Assembly: GCF_900115095.1 (NCBI RefSeq)
Contig: NZ_FOVH01000011.1
Coordinates: forward strand, 173,524-237,523
Length of the DNA stretch: 64,000 nucleotides
Reading direction: 5' to 3'
DNA from: Actinomadura madurae
Lineage (GTDB): Bacteria > Actinomycetota > Actinomycetes > Streptosporangiales > Streptosporangiaceae
In this document: positions 35,871 to 44,905 of the stretch, piece after piece
How positions within the stretch are numbered: the stretch's first letter is position 1
Layout: the number at the start of each line of letters is the position of its first letter
The notes under the pieces: generated by a model
What the model saw: only the letters and a program-made list of their open reading frames with translations
Told to the model about the DNA's origin: nothing
Databases searched by the model: none
Translations under genes and position numbers: made by a program

Positions 35871-37442
35871 GTGCGCTTTCGCAAGAGCTCGGCCGTCGCC
35901 ATGGGGGCCGCGGCGCTGACGCTGCCGCTCGGTGCCTGCGCCGGGCAGGTCGGCGGGCAGGCAGGACTGGCCGGCGCCGGCCGGGACGCTTCGGAGCCGG
36001 CCCGCTCCGTCGCCGGCCTGGAGCACTTCTACGGGCAGAAGCCGGCGTTCGAGCCGTGCGATCCGGGACTGCCGCCGGGCGTGCCGGCCGTCACGGCCGA
36101 GTGCGCGCGACTCAAGGTGCCGCTCGACTACCGGAACCCGAACGGCGAGCGGGCGGAGATCGCGCTGCTGCGCGTGCCCGCGCGCGGCGAGAAGCCGATC
36201 GGGTCGCTCGTGCTGAACCCGGGCGGTCCCGGCTTCCCCGGTACGGGACACGCGGCCCTGACCGCCGCCGCGTGGGCGAACTCGCCGATCACCGAGCGCT
36301 TCGACCTGGTCGGGTTCGACCCGCGCGGCGTCGGCGCCTCCAAGCCGGTGCTCGACTGCTACACCGACGCCGAGCGCGACCGCGGCGCGAAGCTCTCCTC
36401 GATCCCCGCCGGGATCGATGACTGGACCCGGCAGGAGACCCGCCGGCTCGTCGAGCGGTGCGCCGCGCGCTCCGGCGGCAAGCAGGTGCTCGCGCACGTG
36501 GGCACCCGCGATGTCGCTCGGGACATGGACGTGCTGCGCCATGCCCTGGGTGATGAGAAGCTCTCGTTCGCGGGCACAAGCTACGGCACCCGGCTCGGTG
36601 CCGTATATGCGGAGATGTTCCCGAAGAAGGTCCGCGCGATGGTGCTCGACGGGGCGTTCGACCCGCTGGCGGGCACCCACGAGCGGCGCGTCCAGCAGTT
36701 CACCGGGCTGCAGGCCTCGTTCGAGCGCATGGCCGCGTCGTGCGCCACCCGGCAGGACTGCTCGCTCGGCACCGACTCCAGGCGCGCCACCCAGGAGTTC
36801 CAGAAGCTCGTCCGGCCACTGATCGACAAGCCCGCGCGGACCTCCGACGGACGCGGGCTGACGTTCGAGCAGGCGGTCGAGGGGGTAACGGCCGCGCTGT
36901 ACAGCAAGACGGTCTGGCCCACGGCGATCGCGGGCATGGCGGAGCTGAAGGCCGGAAAGGGCGACACCCTGCTGAAGCTGCGCGACGGCTACCACGAGCG
37001 AACGCCCGCCGGTATCTACTCCAACTCGCTTGAGGCGACCCTGGCGATCAACTGCCTGGACGAGGAACGCCACACGCCGAAGCAAGAGACCGCACTGAAC
37101 CGGGCGGCGTTCGAGGCGGCACCGTTCACCGACCACGGCCGCCCGATCAAGGAGGCGCGCGACGGCTGCGAGCACTGGCCCATCAAGCCGACGCTCGGCT
37201 ATCCGTACGCGACGGGCATCGAGGGCCTGGCCGACACGCTCACGCTCTCCGTCACGGGCGACGCCATAACACCGCACAAGGGCGGCATCAACCTGGCCAA
37301 GACGCTCGGCGGCAGCCTGCTCACCGTCGAGGGCGAGCAGCACGGCGCCCTCCTGGCCGGTAGCGCCTGTGTCGACAAGGCCGTGGCCGCATACCTCATC
37401 GACCTCGAATCCCCGGCCGAAGGCGCCCGGTGCAAGCTCTGA
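35871..37442 (+). CDS. Secreted alpha/beta-hydrolase lipoprotein, tripeptidyl-aminopeptidase (TAP) family
   Basis: 523 residues from a GTG at 35871 with GGGAGAA upstream. Signal sequence FRKSSAVAMGAAALTLPLGA followed by a lipobox Cys at residue 23. Core: SLVLNPGGPGFPGTGHAA (oxyanion region), VGFDPRGVGASKPVLDCY, nucleophile GTSYGTRLGAVYAEMFP near residue 235. The TAP-like C-terminal domain supplies Asp in SVTGDAITPHKG and His in GEQHGALLAGSACVDKAV. Streptomyces relatives (Tap, SlpD/E) release tripeptides from secreted proteins. Expected extracellular, membrane-anchored. Preceded by merR, followed by a strong hairpin terminator. Confidence 0.9.
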   Translation: MRFRKSSAVAMGAAALTLPLGACAGQVGGQAGLAGAGRDASEPARSVAGLEHFYGQKPAFEPCDPGLPPGVPAVTAECARLKVPLDYRNPNGERAEIALLRVPARGEKPIGSLVLNPGGPGFPGTGHAALTAAAWANSPITERFDLVGFDPRGVGASKPVLDCYTDAERDRGAKLSSIPAGIDDWTRQETRRLVERCAARSGGKQVLAHVGTRDVARDMDVLRHALGDEKLSFAGTSYGTRLGAVYAEMFPKKVRAMVLDGAFDPLAGTHERRVQQFTGLQASFERMAASCATRQDCSLGTDSRRATQEFQKLVRPLIDKPARTSDGRGLTFEQAVEGVTAALYSKTVWPTAIAGMAELKAGKGDTLLKLRDGYHERTPAGIYSNSLEATLAINCLDEERHTPKQETALNRAAFEAAPFTDHGRPIKEARDGCEHWPIKPTLGYPYATGIEGLADTLTLSVTGDAITPHKGGINLAKTLGGSLLTVEGEQHGALLAGSACVDKAVAAYLIDLESPAEGARCKL

Positions 37443-37496
37443 CCCGGGTACCGGCACGCCGGGCACGCCTTCAAATGACCGCGGGTGGATGCTCAC

Positions 37497-37529
37497 GTCA
37501 GGGTGCCTTCGGACGGAAGGCACCCTGAC
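37497..37529. terminator. Hairpin terminator between the peptidase and convergent lysR
   Basis: Perfect 14-bp stem, GTCAGGGTGCCTTC (37497-37510) with GAAGGCACCCTGAC (37516-37529), around a 5-base GGACG loop. There is no long T tract, as usual in actinomycetes. It lies between convergent gene ends at 37442 and 37550 and can serve both directions. Confidence 0.85.
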
Positions 37530-37549
37530 TGCGCGCGGGGCCTTGGCGA

Positions 37550-38476
37550 TCAAGGCGTGAGTGGGTGGGCTGGATCACTGGGGCCCGCCTCCGGGCGCCA
37601 TTGGTCGTGGCTGAGCAGTGCCTCGGACAGGGCGGCGGCGTAGGTCGGGAGGGAGAGGCTTGTCGCTGGGAGCGGCCAGACGACCGAGGTTCGCCATGCC
37701 AGCTGGAGGTCGTCGATCGGCAGCCAGACGAGATCGCCGGAGAGGTCCATGCCCGGCTGCCTGATGGCGATGGAGTTCTCGGTGGTGAGCAGCGCGCTGA
37801 GCAGGCGCGTGACCGGCATCTCGGTGCTTGGACGCAGGCCGTGCGCGGCGAGGGCGGCGAGCGTTTCGTCGTGGAGTCCGGGCGCCATCGGGCGGGGGAA
37901 GAGGACGATCGGGTAGTCGGCGAGATCGGCGGCGCGCAGCGCGTCCCGCCGGGCCAGCGGATGGTCGCGGCCCATGAACGCTCCCGCCGGGGTCCGCAGC
38001 GGCGGCTCGACGTGCAGACCGGACTCGGGAAAGGGATGCCGGAGCAGTCCGATATCGAGCTTGCCCTGGTCCAACGCGTCGAGCTGTTCGCCGGTGGAGG
38101 CCTCGACGATCTCGACCCTGGCCAGGTTCGCGCGGCGCACGGCGGTGGTGAACCCCCGCACCGCGGCGGCGGTGGTGTCCGGGGTGATCGCGACTCGGAG
38201 CGGGGCGGCGGGGCGGGCTCGGAGCTTGCGGGCGACGCGCTGGGCCTCGCCGAACGCCTCCACGGCCTTGCGGGCGCTGGGCAGCAGGGCCCGGCCGGCC
38301 GGGGTGAGCGCGACGCCGCGTGGCGAGCGCGTGAACAGCGGGGTTCCGATCTCCCGTTCGAGGTCCTTGATCCGCGCTGAGAGCGGTGGCTGGCTCATGT
38401 GCAGCGCGCGGGCGGCACGACCGAAGTGAAGCTCGTCGGCAACGGCGAGGAAGTAGCGCAAGTGCCGGATCTCCAC
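37550..38476 (-). CDS. LysR-family transcriptional regulator
   Basis: 308 residues from a GTG at 38476. HTH: VEIRHLRYFLAVADELHFGR then LHMSQPPLSARIKDLEREIG (residues 1-58). Effector domain from about 88 (LRVAITPDTTAAAVRGFTTA) including IDDLQLAWRTSVVW near the end, a pattern of the BenM/CatR-like group. It diverges from the crotonase-ligase-transporter-racemase operon at 38591, with 114 bp between starts, and is the probable regulator of that operon. The spacer includes ACCAGTTTGGTATCG, an imperfect dyad next to the lysR start. Confidence 0.9.
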   Translation of the reverse strand: MEIRHLRYFLAVADELHFGRAARALHMSQPPLSARIKDLEREIGTPLFTRSPRGVALTPAGRALLPSARKAVEAFGEAQRVARKLRARPAAPLRVAITPDTTAAAVRGFTTAVRRANLARVEIVEASTGEQLDALDQGKLDIGLLRHPFPESGLHVEPPLRTPAGAFMGRDHPLARRDALRAADLADYPIVLFPRPMAPGLHDETLAALAAHGLRPSTEMPVTRLLSALLTTENSIAIRQPGMDLSGDLVWLPIDDLQLAWRTSVVWPLPATSLSLPTYAAALSEALLSHDQWRPEAGPSDPAHPLTP

Positions 38477-38590
38477 CCGCTCACGATACCAGTTTGGTAT
38501 CGCCGCGTCGCGAAAACGGTGTTGGACCTGCGATAACGCGCCGGGATTCCATACAGGAACCGAACATCGGGCGAACACGGCGGAGGTCAC

Positions 38591-39436
38591 GTGCTGACAA
38601 GTGAACCGGATCGGACCGACGCGGTCGGTGGTCGCCCGAAGGCGGGCTTCGCCTACAGCCACCGCCACGACGACGTCGAGATCGTGGTGATGAACCGGCC
38701 TGAGAAGCTCAACGCCTGGACCGAGGCGATGCGCGACGATCTCGCCGAGATCCTGGTGCGGGCACGGGACGACGACTCGGTCGGCGCCATCGTGCTGACC
38801 GGCTCCGGGCGCGGATTCTGCGCGGGACAGGATCTCGCCGAGACCCGGACCTTCGCGGCCGCCGACCCGGCGCGGGCGGAGGCATGGCTGAGGCGGATCG
38901 CGGCGTTCTACGACGTGATCCGCGAGACGGACAAACCGACCGTGGCCGCGATCAACGGCGTCGCCGCGGGGTCGGGCTTCCAGGTGACGCTCCTGATGGA
39001 CGTCCGCGTGGCGCACGCGACCGCGATGCTGGGCCAGCCCGAGGTCAGCTCCGGCATCCCCAGCATCACCGGCACCTACCTGATGGCGCAGGCGCTCGGG
39101 TTGTCCCGCACGACGGAACTGGTGCTGTCCGGGCGGCTGATGAGCGCGGACGAGGCGCACGCCGCCGGCGTCGTCCACGACGTCGTGACCACGGGCGACG
39201 TCGTGGACGTGGCGATCCTGCGCGCGCAGCGGCTGGCCCGGCAGCCGGCCGGTGCCGTGGCCCGGACCAAGGCGTGGCTGCGCGCGATGACGGAGCGCTC
39301 CTACCGGGACGCCTTCACCCACGCGCTCCACGCCCACCGCGACGCCTACGCCTCCGGCGAACCGCAGAGGGAAATGAGCCGGTTCCTCGAAACACGGGCC
39401 ACGGCACCGGCCGCCGACGTCACGGAGGGACGCTGA
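38591..39436 (+). CDS. Enoyl-CoA hydratase/isomerase (crotonase) family protein
   Basis: 281 residues from a GTG at 38591 with GGAGG upstream. Crotonase landmarks: VVMNRPEKLNAWTEAMRDDL near 36-55, oxyanion segment SGRGFCAGQDLAETRTF near 74-90, AINGVAAGSGFQ near 120. Both catalytic Glu of true hydratases are kept (GQPEVSSGIPSITG and SRTTELVLSG). The protein should hydrate a 2-enoyl-CoA or catalyse a related reaction. First gene of a four-gene operon; its stop overlaps the ligase ATG (TGATG). Confidence 0.9.
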   Translation: MLTSEPDRTDAVGGRPKAGFAYSHRHDDVEIVVMNRPEKLNAWTEAMRDDLAEILVRARDDDSVGAIVLTGSGRGFCAGQDLAETRTFAAADPARAEAWLRRIAAFYDVIRETDKPTVAAINGVAAGSGFQVTLLMDVRVAHATAMLGQPEVSSGIPSITGTYLMAQALGLSRTTELVLSGRLMSADEAHAAGVVHDVVTTGDVVDVAILRAQRLARQPAGAVARTKAWLRAMTERSYRDAFTHALHAHRDAYASGEPQREMSRFLETRATAPAADVTEGR

Positions 39437-40974
39437 TGCCGCACCCCACCACCGGGACGGCCCACTGGGACGAGGTGCCGGAGAAGTACAACATCGCCCT
39501 CGACGTCAGCACGCGGCACTCGCCCGAAGCGCTTTCGATGATCTGGCGCGACGACGCCGGCGCGACCCGCCGCGTCACGTGGCGCTGGATGCGAGCGCGC
39601 GCCGCACGGTTCGGCACCTTCTTCCGCGACCGCGGCGTGCGACCGGGAGACCGCGTCGCGCTGGTCCTGCCGGCGTCGCCGGACACCGCCGCCGCCGTGC
39701 TCGGCGCGCTGCGCATCGGCGCGGTCGTGGTGATGGCCGGCACGCTGTGGGGAGAGGAGGCACTGGCCTTCCGGCTCGACGACAGCGCGCCGGCCCTGAC
39801 GCTCACCACGCCCGAGCGGCTCGCCGCGTTCGAGGCGTCCGGGACGGGCCACCTGATCGCATTGACGCCGCGGCTGCTCGACGGTGTGCCGGAGGAGTGC
39901 GAGCCGGAGGTCACCCGGGCGGACGACCCCGCCGTGATCTACTACACCTCCGGCACGTCCGGGCCGCCGAAAGGCGTCGTCCACGCGCACCGCTGGCTGC
40001 CGGGCCACAACGAGTTCACCGTCTGCCACCAGCTCAGGCCGGGCGAGCTCTTCCACGGGGCGGGAGACTGGGCCTGGTCCCTGGCGAAGCTGCTGGGTCC
40101 CTGGCGGCACGGGGCCGTGCCGTTCGTCTTCCACCAGCCGGGCCGCTTCGACCCGGTGGCGCTGTTCGAGGCCATGGCCGCCGAAGGCGTCGGCAACATG
40201 CTGCTCAACCCCACGATGCTGCGCCGCCTGCGCGCGGTTCTACCGGAGGCCGGGAAGCAGATCCCGCTGCGCCCGCGCCGGGCCTACAGCTCGTCCGAGC
40301 CGCTGCCCGCCGACCTGGCCCGCTGGTTCACCGAACAGTTCCATGTCCCGCTGTACGACTACTACGGGCTCACCGAGTCCTACCCGATGATCGGCGTGCT
40401 GCCCGGCACCACGGCGCCGAGCGGCTCGATGGGACGGGCCCTGCCGGGCTGGCAGGTCGCGGTGCTGGACGACCGGGACCGCCCGGTCCCGCCCGGAACC
40501 CCCGGCCAGATATGCCTTCGAGCACGGACCAACCCGCAATACCCGCTGGGCTACTGGAACCGTCCGGCGGACACCCGTGCCGTCTTCGAGGGCGAGTGGT
40601 TCCGCACCGGTGATACCGCCACCCAGGACGACCGGGGCAACTTCTACTTCCTCGGCCGCAGCGACGACGTGATCATCTCGTCGGGCTACCGGATCGGCCC
40701 CTACGACCTGGAGGCCGTCCTCGACACCCACCCCGCCGTCGCCGAGTCCGCCGTCGTGGGCGACCCCGACCCCGACCGCGGGCAGATCGTGCACGCCTTC
40801 ATCGTGCTCGCCGACGGGCACCGTCCCTCGCCGCGGCTCACGGCGAGCATCCAGGAGCACGTCCGGACCGTGCATTCGCGCTTCGCCTACCCGCGCCGCG
40901 TCGACTACGTCGACGCGCTGCCGCGCTCCACCACCCACAAGATCCAGCGCGCCGCGCTTCGCGCCGGACGCTGA
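39436..40974 (+). CDS. Acyl-CoA synthetase (AMP-forming), medium-chain/benzoate-like
   Basis: 512 residues. ANL motifs: YYTSGTSGPPKGVVHAHR near 172-189, YYGLTESYPMIG near 313-324, WFRTGDTATQDD near 389, GRSDDVIISSGYRIGPYDLE near 405-424 (A8) and the C-terminal Lys in STTHKIQRAAL near 498-508. The GYRIGPYDLE form is typical of medium-chain/branched acid CoA ligases (MACS type). Expected cytoplasmic CoA activation of a carboxylic acid taken up by the transporter encoded next. Translationally coupled to the crotonase gene. Confidence 0.92.
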   Translation: MPHPTTGTAHWDEVPEKYNIALDVSTRHSPEALSMIWRDDAGATRRVTWRWMRARAARFGTFFRDRGVRPGDRVALVLPASPDTAAAVLGALRIGAVVVMAGTLWGEEALAFRLDDSAPALTLTTPERLAAFEASGTGHLIALTPRLLDGVPEECEPEVTRADDPAVIYYTSGTSGPPKGVVHAHRWLPGHNEFTVCHQLRPGELFHGAGDWAWSLAKLLGPWRHGAVPFVFHQPGRFDPVALFEAMAAEGVGNMLLNPTMLRRLRAVLPEAGKQIPLRPRRAYSSSEPLPADLARWFTEQFHVPLYDYYGLTESYPMIGVLPGTTAPSGSMGRALPGWQVAVLDDRDRPVPPGTPGQICLRARTNPQYPLGYWNRPADTRAVFEGEWFRTGDTATQDDRGNFYFLGRSDDVIISSGYRIGPYDLEAVLDTHPAVAESAVVGDPDPDRGQIVHAFIVLADGHRPSPRLTASIQEHVRTVHSRFAYPRRVDYVDALPRSTTHKIQRAALRAGR

Positions 40975-40992
40975 CGGACGAAAGGCCCGGTC

Positions 40993-42318
40993 ATGACCAC
41001 GTACGTGACCCCCGCCACCCGTCGCTCGGCGGTACGCGCCGCCGGCATCGGCAACTTTGTCGAGTGGTACGACTTCGCCCTGTACGGCTACTTCGCGACC
41101 ACCATCGCCACCCAGTTCTTCCCCGGCCACGACCCGACCGCCCGGCTGCTGTCCACCTTCGCGGTCTTCGCCGTCGGCTTCGCCATCCGCCCCGTCGGCG
41201 GCGTCGTGTTCGGCCACCTCGGCGACCGGCTCGGCCGCCGCACCGCGCTCACCCTCGCGGTGGTGCTGATGAGCGTCGCCACCCTGGGCATCGGCCTGCT
41301 GCCCGGCTACGCGACCGTCGGGCTCCTCGCGCCCGCCCTCCTCCTGGTCTGCCGCCTGGCCCAGGGCTTCTCCGCGGGAGGCGAGCAGGTCGGCGCCAAC
41401 ACCTTCATCATCGAGTACGCCCCCGACGGTCAGCGCGGCCGCTACGCCGCGACCATCCCGATCTGGGTCGCCGCCGGCACCATCACCGCGGCCGTGTTCG
41501 CCTTCGCCGCCGGGCAGGCGCTGCCCGAGGCGTGGGGCTGGCGCGTCCCCTTCCTGCTCGCCGCACCGCTCGGCCTGATCGGCCTGTATCTGCGGCTGAG
41601 AATCGAGGACAGTCCCGAGTTCCGCGCCGTCGAGGAGGCCGGCGAGATCGAACAGGCCCCCCTGCTGGAGGCGCTGCGCACCTCCAAGCTGCGCATGCTG
41701 CTGCTCTTCGGATGGGCCATCACCAACGCGGTCGGCTTCTACCTGATGGCCGGCTACACCACCAGCTACATCACCTCCGAACTCGGACGCTCCGACGCCA
41801 CGGCTCTGATCTCCTCCAGCCTCGCCCTCGTCGCGTTCGCCGTATCGGCGGGCATCGGCGGCCGGCTGTCCGATCGCCACGGCCGCGTGCCCGTCGCCGC
41901 GACCGCCGCCGTCGCGCTCGCCGTCGTCGCGGTGCCGGCCTTCGACCTCGTCCGCGGAGACCATCTCGCGGGCGTCCTGCTCGGACAGGCACTGATCGGC
42001 CTGTGCCTGGGCCCCATCTCGTGCACCACGTGCCTGCTCACCGTGGAGCTGTTCGCCCCTCGCATCCGCTACAGCGCGAGCGCCCTGTCGTTCAACCTGT
42101 GCTACACCGCCTTCGGCGGCACCGCCGCCTACGTCGCGACCTGGCTCGTGTCCACCACCGGCGCACAGCTCTCCCCTGCGATCTACCTCGCGACGGTCGC
42201 CGTGATCAGCACGGTCACGGCCGTGGGCGGGCTGTCCCGTGTGCTGCCCGCTCGTTCCGTCCGGCCGCTGTCCGGCCCCGCGCCCACGACGGCGGCGCCG
42301 CAGACCCCCAGATCCTGA
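40993..42318 (+). CDS. MHS-family MFS transporter (metabolite:H+ symporter)
   Basis: 441 residues, 12 predicted helices. N-terminal GNFVEWYDFALYGYFATTIA (the VEWYDF motif of MHS carriers), GFAIRPVGGVVFGHLGDRLG RRT (motif A between TM2 and TM3) and CRLAQGFSAGGEQVGANTF (TM4) are clear. MHS carriers import carboxylates such as shikimate, dicarboxylates, proline/betaine or alpha-ketoglutarate. In operon with a CoA ligase, it probably brings in the acid that is then activated. Inner membrane. 18 bp after the ligase stop. Confidence 0.9.
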   Translation: MTTYVTPATRRSAVRAAGIGNFVEWYDFALYGYFATTIATQFFPGHDPTARLLSTFAVFAVGFAIRPVGGVVFGHLGDRLGRRTALTLAVVLMSVATLGIGLLPGYATVGLLAPALLLVCRLAQGFSAGGEQVGANTFIIEYAPDGQRGRYAATIPIWVAAGTITAAVFAFAAGQALPEAWGWRVPFLLAAPLGLIGLYLRLRIEDSPEFRAVEEAGEIEQAPLLEALRTSKLRMLLLFGWAITNAVGFYLMAGYTTSYITSELGRSDATALISSSLALVAFAVSAGIGGRLSDRHGRVPVAATAAVALAVVAVPAFDLVRGDHLAGVLLGQALIGLCLGPISCTTCLLTVELFAPRIRYSASALSFNLCYTAFGGTAAYVATWLVSTTGAQLSPAIYLATVAVISTVTAVGGLSRVLPARSVRPLSGPAPTTAAPQTPRS

Positions 42319-42356
42319 CCGGGACCCCAGCCGATCCGTCCAGAGAAGGGCAGACC

Positions 42357-43091
42357 ATGACACTCGAACCCCGGCCATCGGTGGTACCACGACACCGCGG
42401 CAGCCACGGCGTCGACATCGGAGTGATCTTGATGGACACCGACGCGCCCCGCGCGGTCGGCGACGTCGGCAACGCCCGCACCTTCGACTTCCCCGTCGGG
42501 TACACCACCGCCGGAGGAGCAGATACCGAGCGCGTCGTCGAACACAACGCCGCCGGCCTCCTGGACACCTTCCTCGCCGCCGGGGACGAACTCGTCTCAC
42601 AAGGCGCACGGGCCATCGGCACCTCCTGCGGATTCGTCGCCATCCACCAGGCACAGATGGCAGCGCGGTCAGAGGCCTTGGTCGCCACCTCCGCCTTGCT
42701 GCAGATCCCCCTGGTGCTGCAGATGCTCGCCCCCGACGACCGCCTCGGCGTCGTCACCGCGAACGCCCGGACGCTGTCCGGAGACCATCTGAAAGCCGTC
42801 GGCATCGACGAGACCGTGTCCAAGCGGCTCACGATGATCGGCCTGGAGGACACGGAGCACTTCTATCCCGTCATGGTCGGCGGCCACGGCCCGCTCAACC
42901 TCGACATCGCCGAGCAGGAGGTACTGACCGCCGTCCGCGACGGCCTCGCCGAAGACCCCGCCATCAAGGCGATCGTCCTGGAATGCACCAACCTTCCTCC
43001 TTACGCGGAGGCCATCCGAGCAACCACTGGACTCCCGGTATGGGACGTGACGACCCTGCTGCGCTGGCTCCAACTCGGCCTCCACCCATAA
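42357..43091 (+). CDS. Asp/Glu racemase-superfamily protein (maleate isomerase / arylmalonate decarboxylase-like)
   Basis: 244 residues from the ATG at 42357 with AGAAGGG upstream. Two Cys sit in the positions expected for this superfamily's two half-sites: GARAIGTSCGFVAIHQ near residue 88 and AIKAIVLECTNLPPYAEAIR near 205-225. GIGVILMDTDA-like and RLGVVTANARTLSGDHLKAVG segments match the fold. Two-Cys members racemise or isomerise; the decarboxylase has one. With a crotonase, a CoA ligase and an MHS carrier in the same operon it may epimerise or isomerise the imported acid. Last gene of the operon. Confidence 0.78.
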   Translation: MTLEPRPSVVPRHRGSHGVDIGVILMDTDAPRAVGDVGNARTFDFPVGYTTAGGADTERVVEHNAAGLLDTFLAAGDELVSQGARAIGTSCGFVAIHQAQMAARSEALVATSALLQIPLVLQMLAPDDRLGVVTANARTLSGDHLKAVGIDETVSKRLTMIGLEDTEHFYPVMVGGHGPLNLDIAEQEVLTAVRDGLAEDPAIKAIVLECTNLPPYAEAIRATTGLPVWDVTTLLRWLQLGLHP

Positions 43092-43348
43092 GGCCGCCCC
43101 CACCGCCGCCGCGGCCGCTCGGCCCCGCGTTCGGCTGGGCCGGGCACTACATAGAGCACCCGGAGCGAGTGCCCGGTGACCTGCGGGTGCGTCCTCATCA
43201 GGCAGGGCGGCCAGGCGACCGGTCTCGAGGCTGACGCTGGGGGCGCTCGAGCAACAGGAAACGCTGAGGAAACATGCGTGGCTGCATTAATGGGGGATCG
43301 TCGGTGGTTCGCCCGCGAATCGGTCTCTACTTCAGTCTGGAGGTAATC

Positions 43349-43819
43349 GTGCAACTGCCAGCATCGCTCAAGGCCGTCGGTGTTTCCGCTTTTGCACTGG
43401 TCACCGTGTTCAGCACACCGGCCAGTGCCGAGACGATATATACCGAGAACGCGCACAACCCGGGCGGGAAGGTTCCCTGCATCGACTACAGCTTCGTGGC
43501 CGTCGACGCCTCGGACCTGCCCACCCAAACAGGTGACCAGGTCAGGATGCAAGCGTGTTTCGAGCGCGGTGGCGACAAGTTCTGGATACGGGACACTTCG
43601 GCGGACGGCTACCACCCGGCGCTCTACGGGTACTTCCGTGGCGGGCCGGACAGAAAGTTCTGGTGCCACAACTACAAAGGGGCGGGATCTGGCTGGAAAG
43701 TGTGCACGGGATTTCACGATAAAATCCCGGAGAACAAGAATATCACTCTGATACCACAGCTTTTCGATGGCGATAAGTGGATCACATCGGGGTGGGTGCG
43801 CGAGGTCAGCACCGGATGA
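43349..43819 (+). CDS. Small secreted protein of unknown function, copy 1
   Basis: 156 residues from a GTG at 43349 with GGAGG five bases upstream. Sec signal peptide VQLPASLKAVGVSAFALVTV then FSTPASA, cleavage before ETI. The mature part of about 127 residues has four Cys (PCIDY, QACFERG, FWCHNY, KVCTGF), likely two disulphides, and a segment FWIRDTSADGYHPALYGYF that resembles FFLTDNAADGAGVFLQ in copy 3. No enzyme motif is visible. It heads a tandem of three such genes separated by about 25 bp each. Unknown family; possibly a secreted beta-sandwich. Confidence 0.8.
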   Translation: MQLPASLKAVGVSAFALVTVFSTPASAETIYTENAHNPGGKVPCIDYSFVAVDASDLPTQTGDQVRMQACFERGGDKFWIRDTSADGYHPALYGYFRGGPDRKFWCHNYKGAGSGWKVCTGFHDKIPENKNITLIPQLFDGDKWITSGWVREVSTG

Positions 43820-43842
43820 CCGCATCATCGTCCAGCGGAAGG

Positions 43843-44256
43843 ATGGTCGAGACAGTGAAGCGGGTTCTTACGGTCGTCATCGCCTGTTCGCTGCTGGTCG
43901 CCGGGTCGGCCGCTACGGCATCCGCGACCACATCTGTAGCCAATGTCAGCATCTATACGACCGATGGCCGGTCCGGCGGCGGTCTCGGGTTCTCCCCTCG
44001 CGGGGACGTCATCACGGTGTGCGACGTGCAGTCGGACGGTAAGCGCGCCGTCGGCTATGTGCGCAATCCCGATGGCACCAGGCGTTACAAGCTCTTCGAC
44101 CGGAACAACGACGGCAAGTGCACGACTCACCGGGCCTCCGAGGGGCAGCCGTACAACCTCAACGAGAACAAGACCTACCGGTTCGAGATCTGCCTGGACG
44201 ACGACCCCGGCGCCGACCAGTTCTGCAACCACGAGTACATCGAGGCCGGCGGCTGA
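43843..44256 (+). CDS. Small secreted protein of unknown function, copy 2
   Basis: 137 residues from the ATG at 43843; a GTG at 43855, better spaced from GGAAGGA, may be the true start. Signal peptide VKRVLTVVIACSLLVAGSAA then TASA, cleavage before TTS. Mature part about 105 residues with four Cys (TVCDVQ, GKCTTH, EICLDD, QFCNHE). CDVQSDGKRAVGYVRNPDG aligns loosely with the DTSADG segment of copy 1. FDRNNDGKC looks like a Ca-binding-type DxNxDG loop, and the C-terminal half is acidic. Function unknown. It starts 23 bp after copy 1. Confidence 0.78.
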   Translation: MVETVKRVLTVVIACSLLVAGSAATASATTSVANVSIYTTDGRSGGGLGFSPRGDVITVCDVQSDGKRAVGYVRNPDGTRRYKLFDRNNDGKCTTHRASEGQPYNLNENKTYRFEICLDDDPGADQFCNHEYIEAGG

Positions 44257-44282
44257 CGAGCCGTCACCGCGAAAGAGGAGTA

Positions 44283-44687
44283 ATGGTCATCTTGAGTCGC
44301 GTCCGCACCATCCTCACCGCCACCGCTGCCGCCGCCGTCGTCATGTCGTCGTTCTTCCCGGGTGTGGCTCAGGCGGGGCAGAACGCCGGCGCTTGCACCA
44401 GGGCGTCCGGCTCGCACGCCAAGTGCGCCGGGAGCGCGAAATTCCAGGCCAAGGGTGAGCACTTCTTCCTGACCGACAACGCGGCCGATGGCGCCGGGGT
44501 ATTTCTGCAGATCACAGTCGATGGCGTGGTCCTCACCCCCAACAAGAAGAACACGAAGGGCGCGGGTACCACGATCGACTTCAACTCCTCGTGGCCGGAA
44601 GGCCTCAAGGTCGAATTCGTCGTGTGCCTCACCGACGATGGCGTCGTCCTCTCGAAGACCTGCAACGGCGGCACCGGGGTGTCGTGA
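44283..44687 (+). CDS. Small secreted protein of unknown function, copy 3
   Basis: 134 residues from the ATG at 44283 with AGAGGAG upstream. Signal peptide ILTATAAAAVVMSSFFPGVA followed by QA, cleavage before GQN. Mature part about 104 residues with four Cys (GACTRA, AKCAGS, VVCLTD, KTCNGG), again suggesting two disulphides. GEHFFLTDNAADGAGVFLQI parallels GDKFWIRDTSADGYHPALYG in copy 1. No catalytic signature. End of the tandem, 26 bp after copy 2; a separate tetR transcript follows after 218 bp. Confidence 0.8.
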   Translation: MVILSRVRTILTATAAAAVVMSSFFPGVAQAGQNAGACTRASGSHAKCAGSAKFQAKGEHFFLTDNAADGAGVFLQITVDGVVLTPNKKNTKGAGTTIDFNSSWPEGLKVEFVVCLTDDGVVLSKTCNGGTGVS

Positions 44688-44905
44688 CCGCCAGATGGCC
44701 ATGTCGTCCCTCGGGTGCTTCATCGACGGCGACGTCCGGTCCAGTTCCGGCGACGACCGTGCTGGCCGTCGTTGAGCGGTGGATCGGGGCACGCCTGCAC
44801 GTCTGATCCGTGCGAGGCAGGGGCTCGCTAGCACCGGCGGGTAGCGTTTGAGCAGCTGAGATGCGGGGGATGCCCGGTTACCACCGAATTCGTCCGTAGC
44901 GGGGG

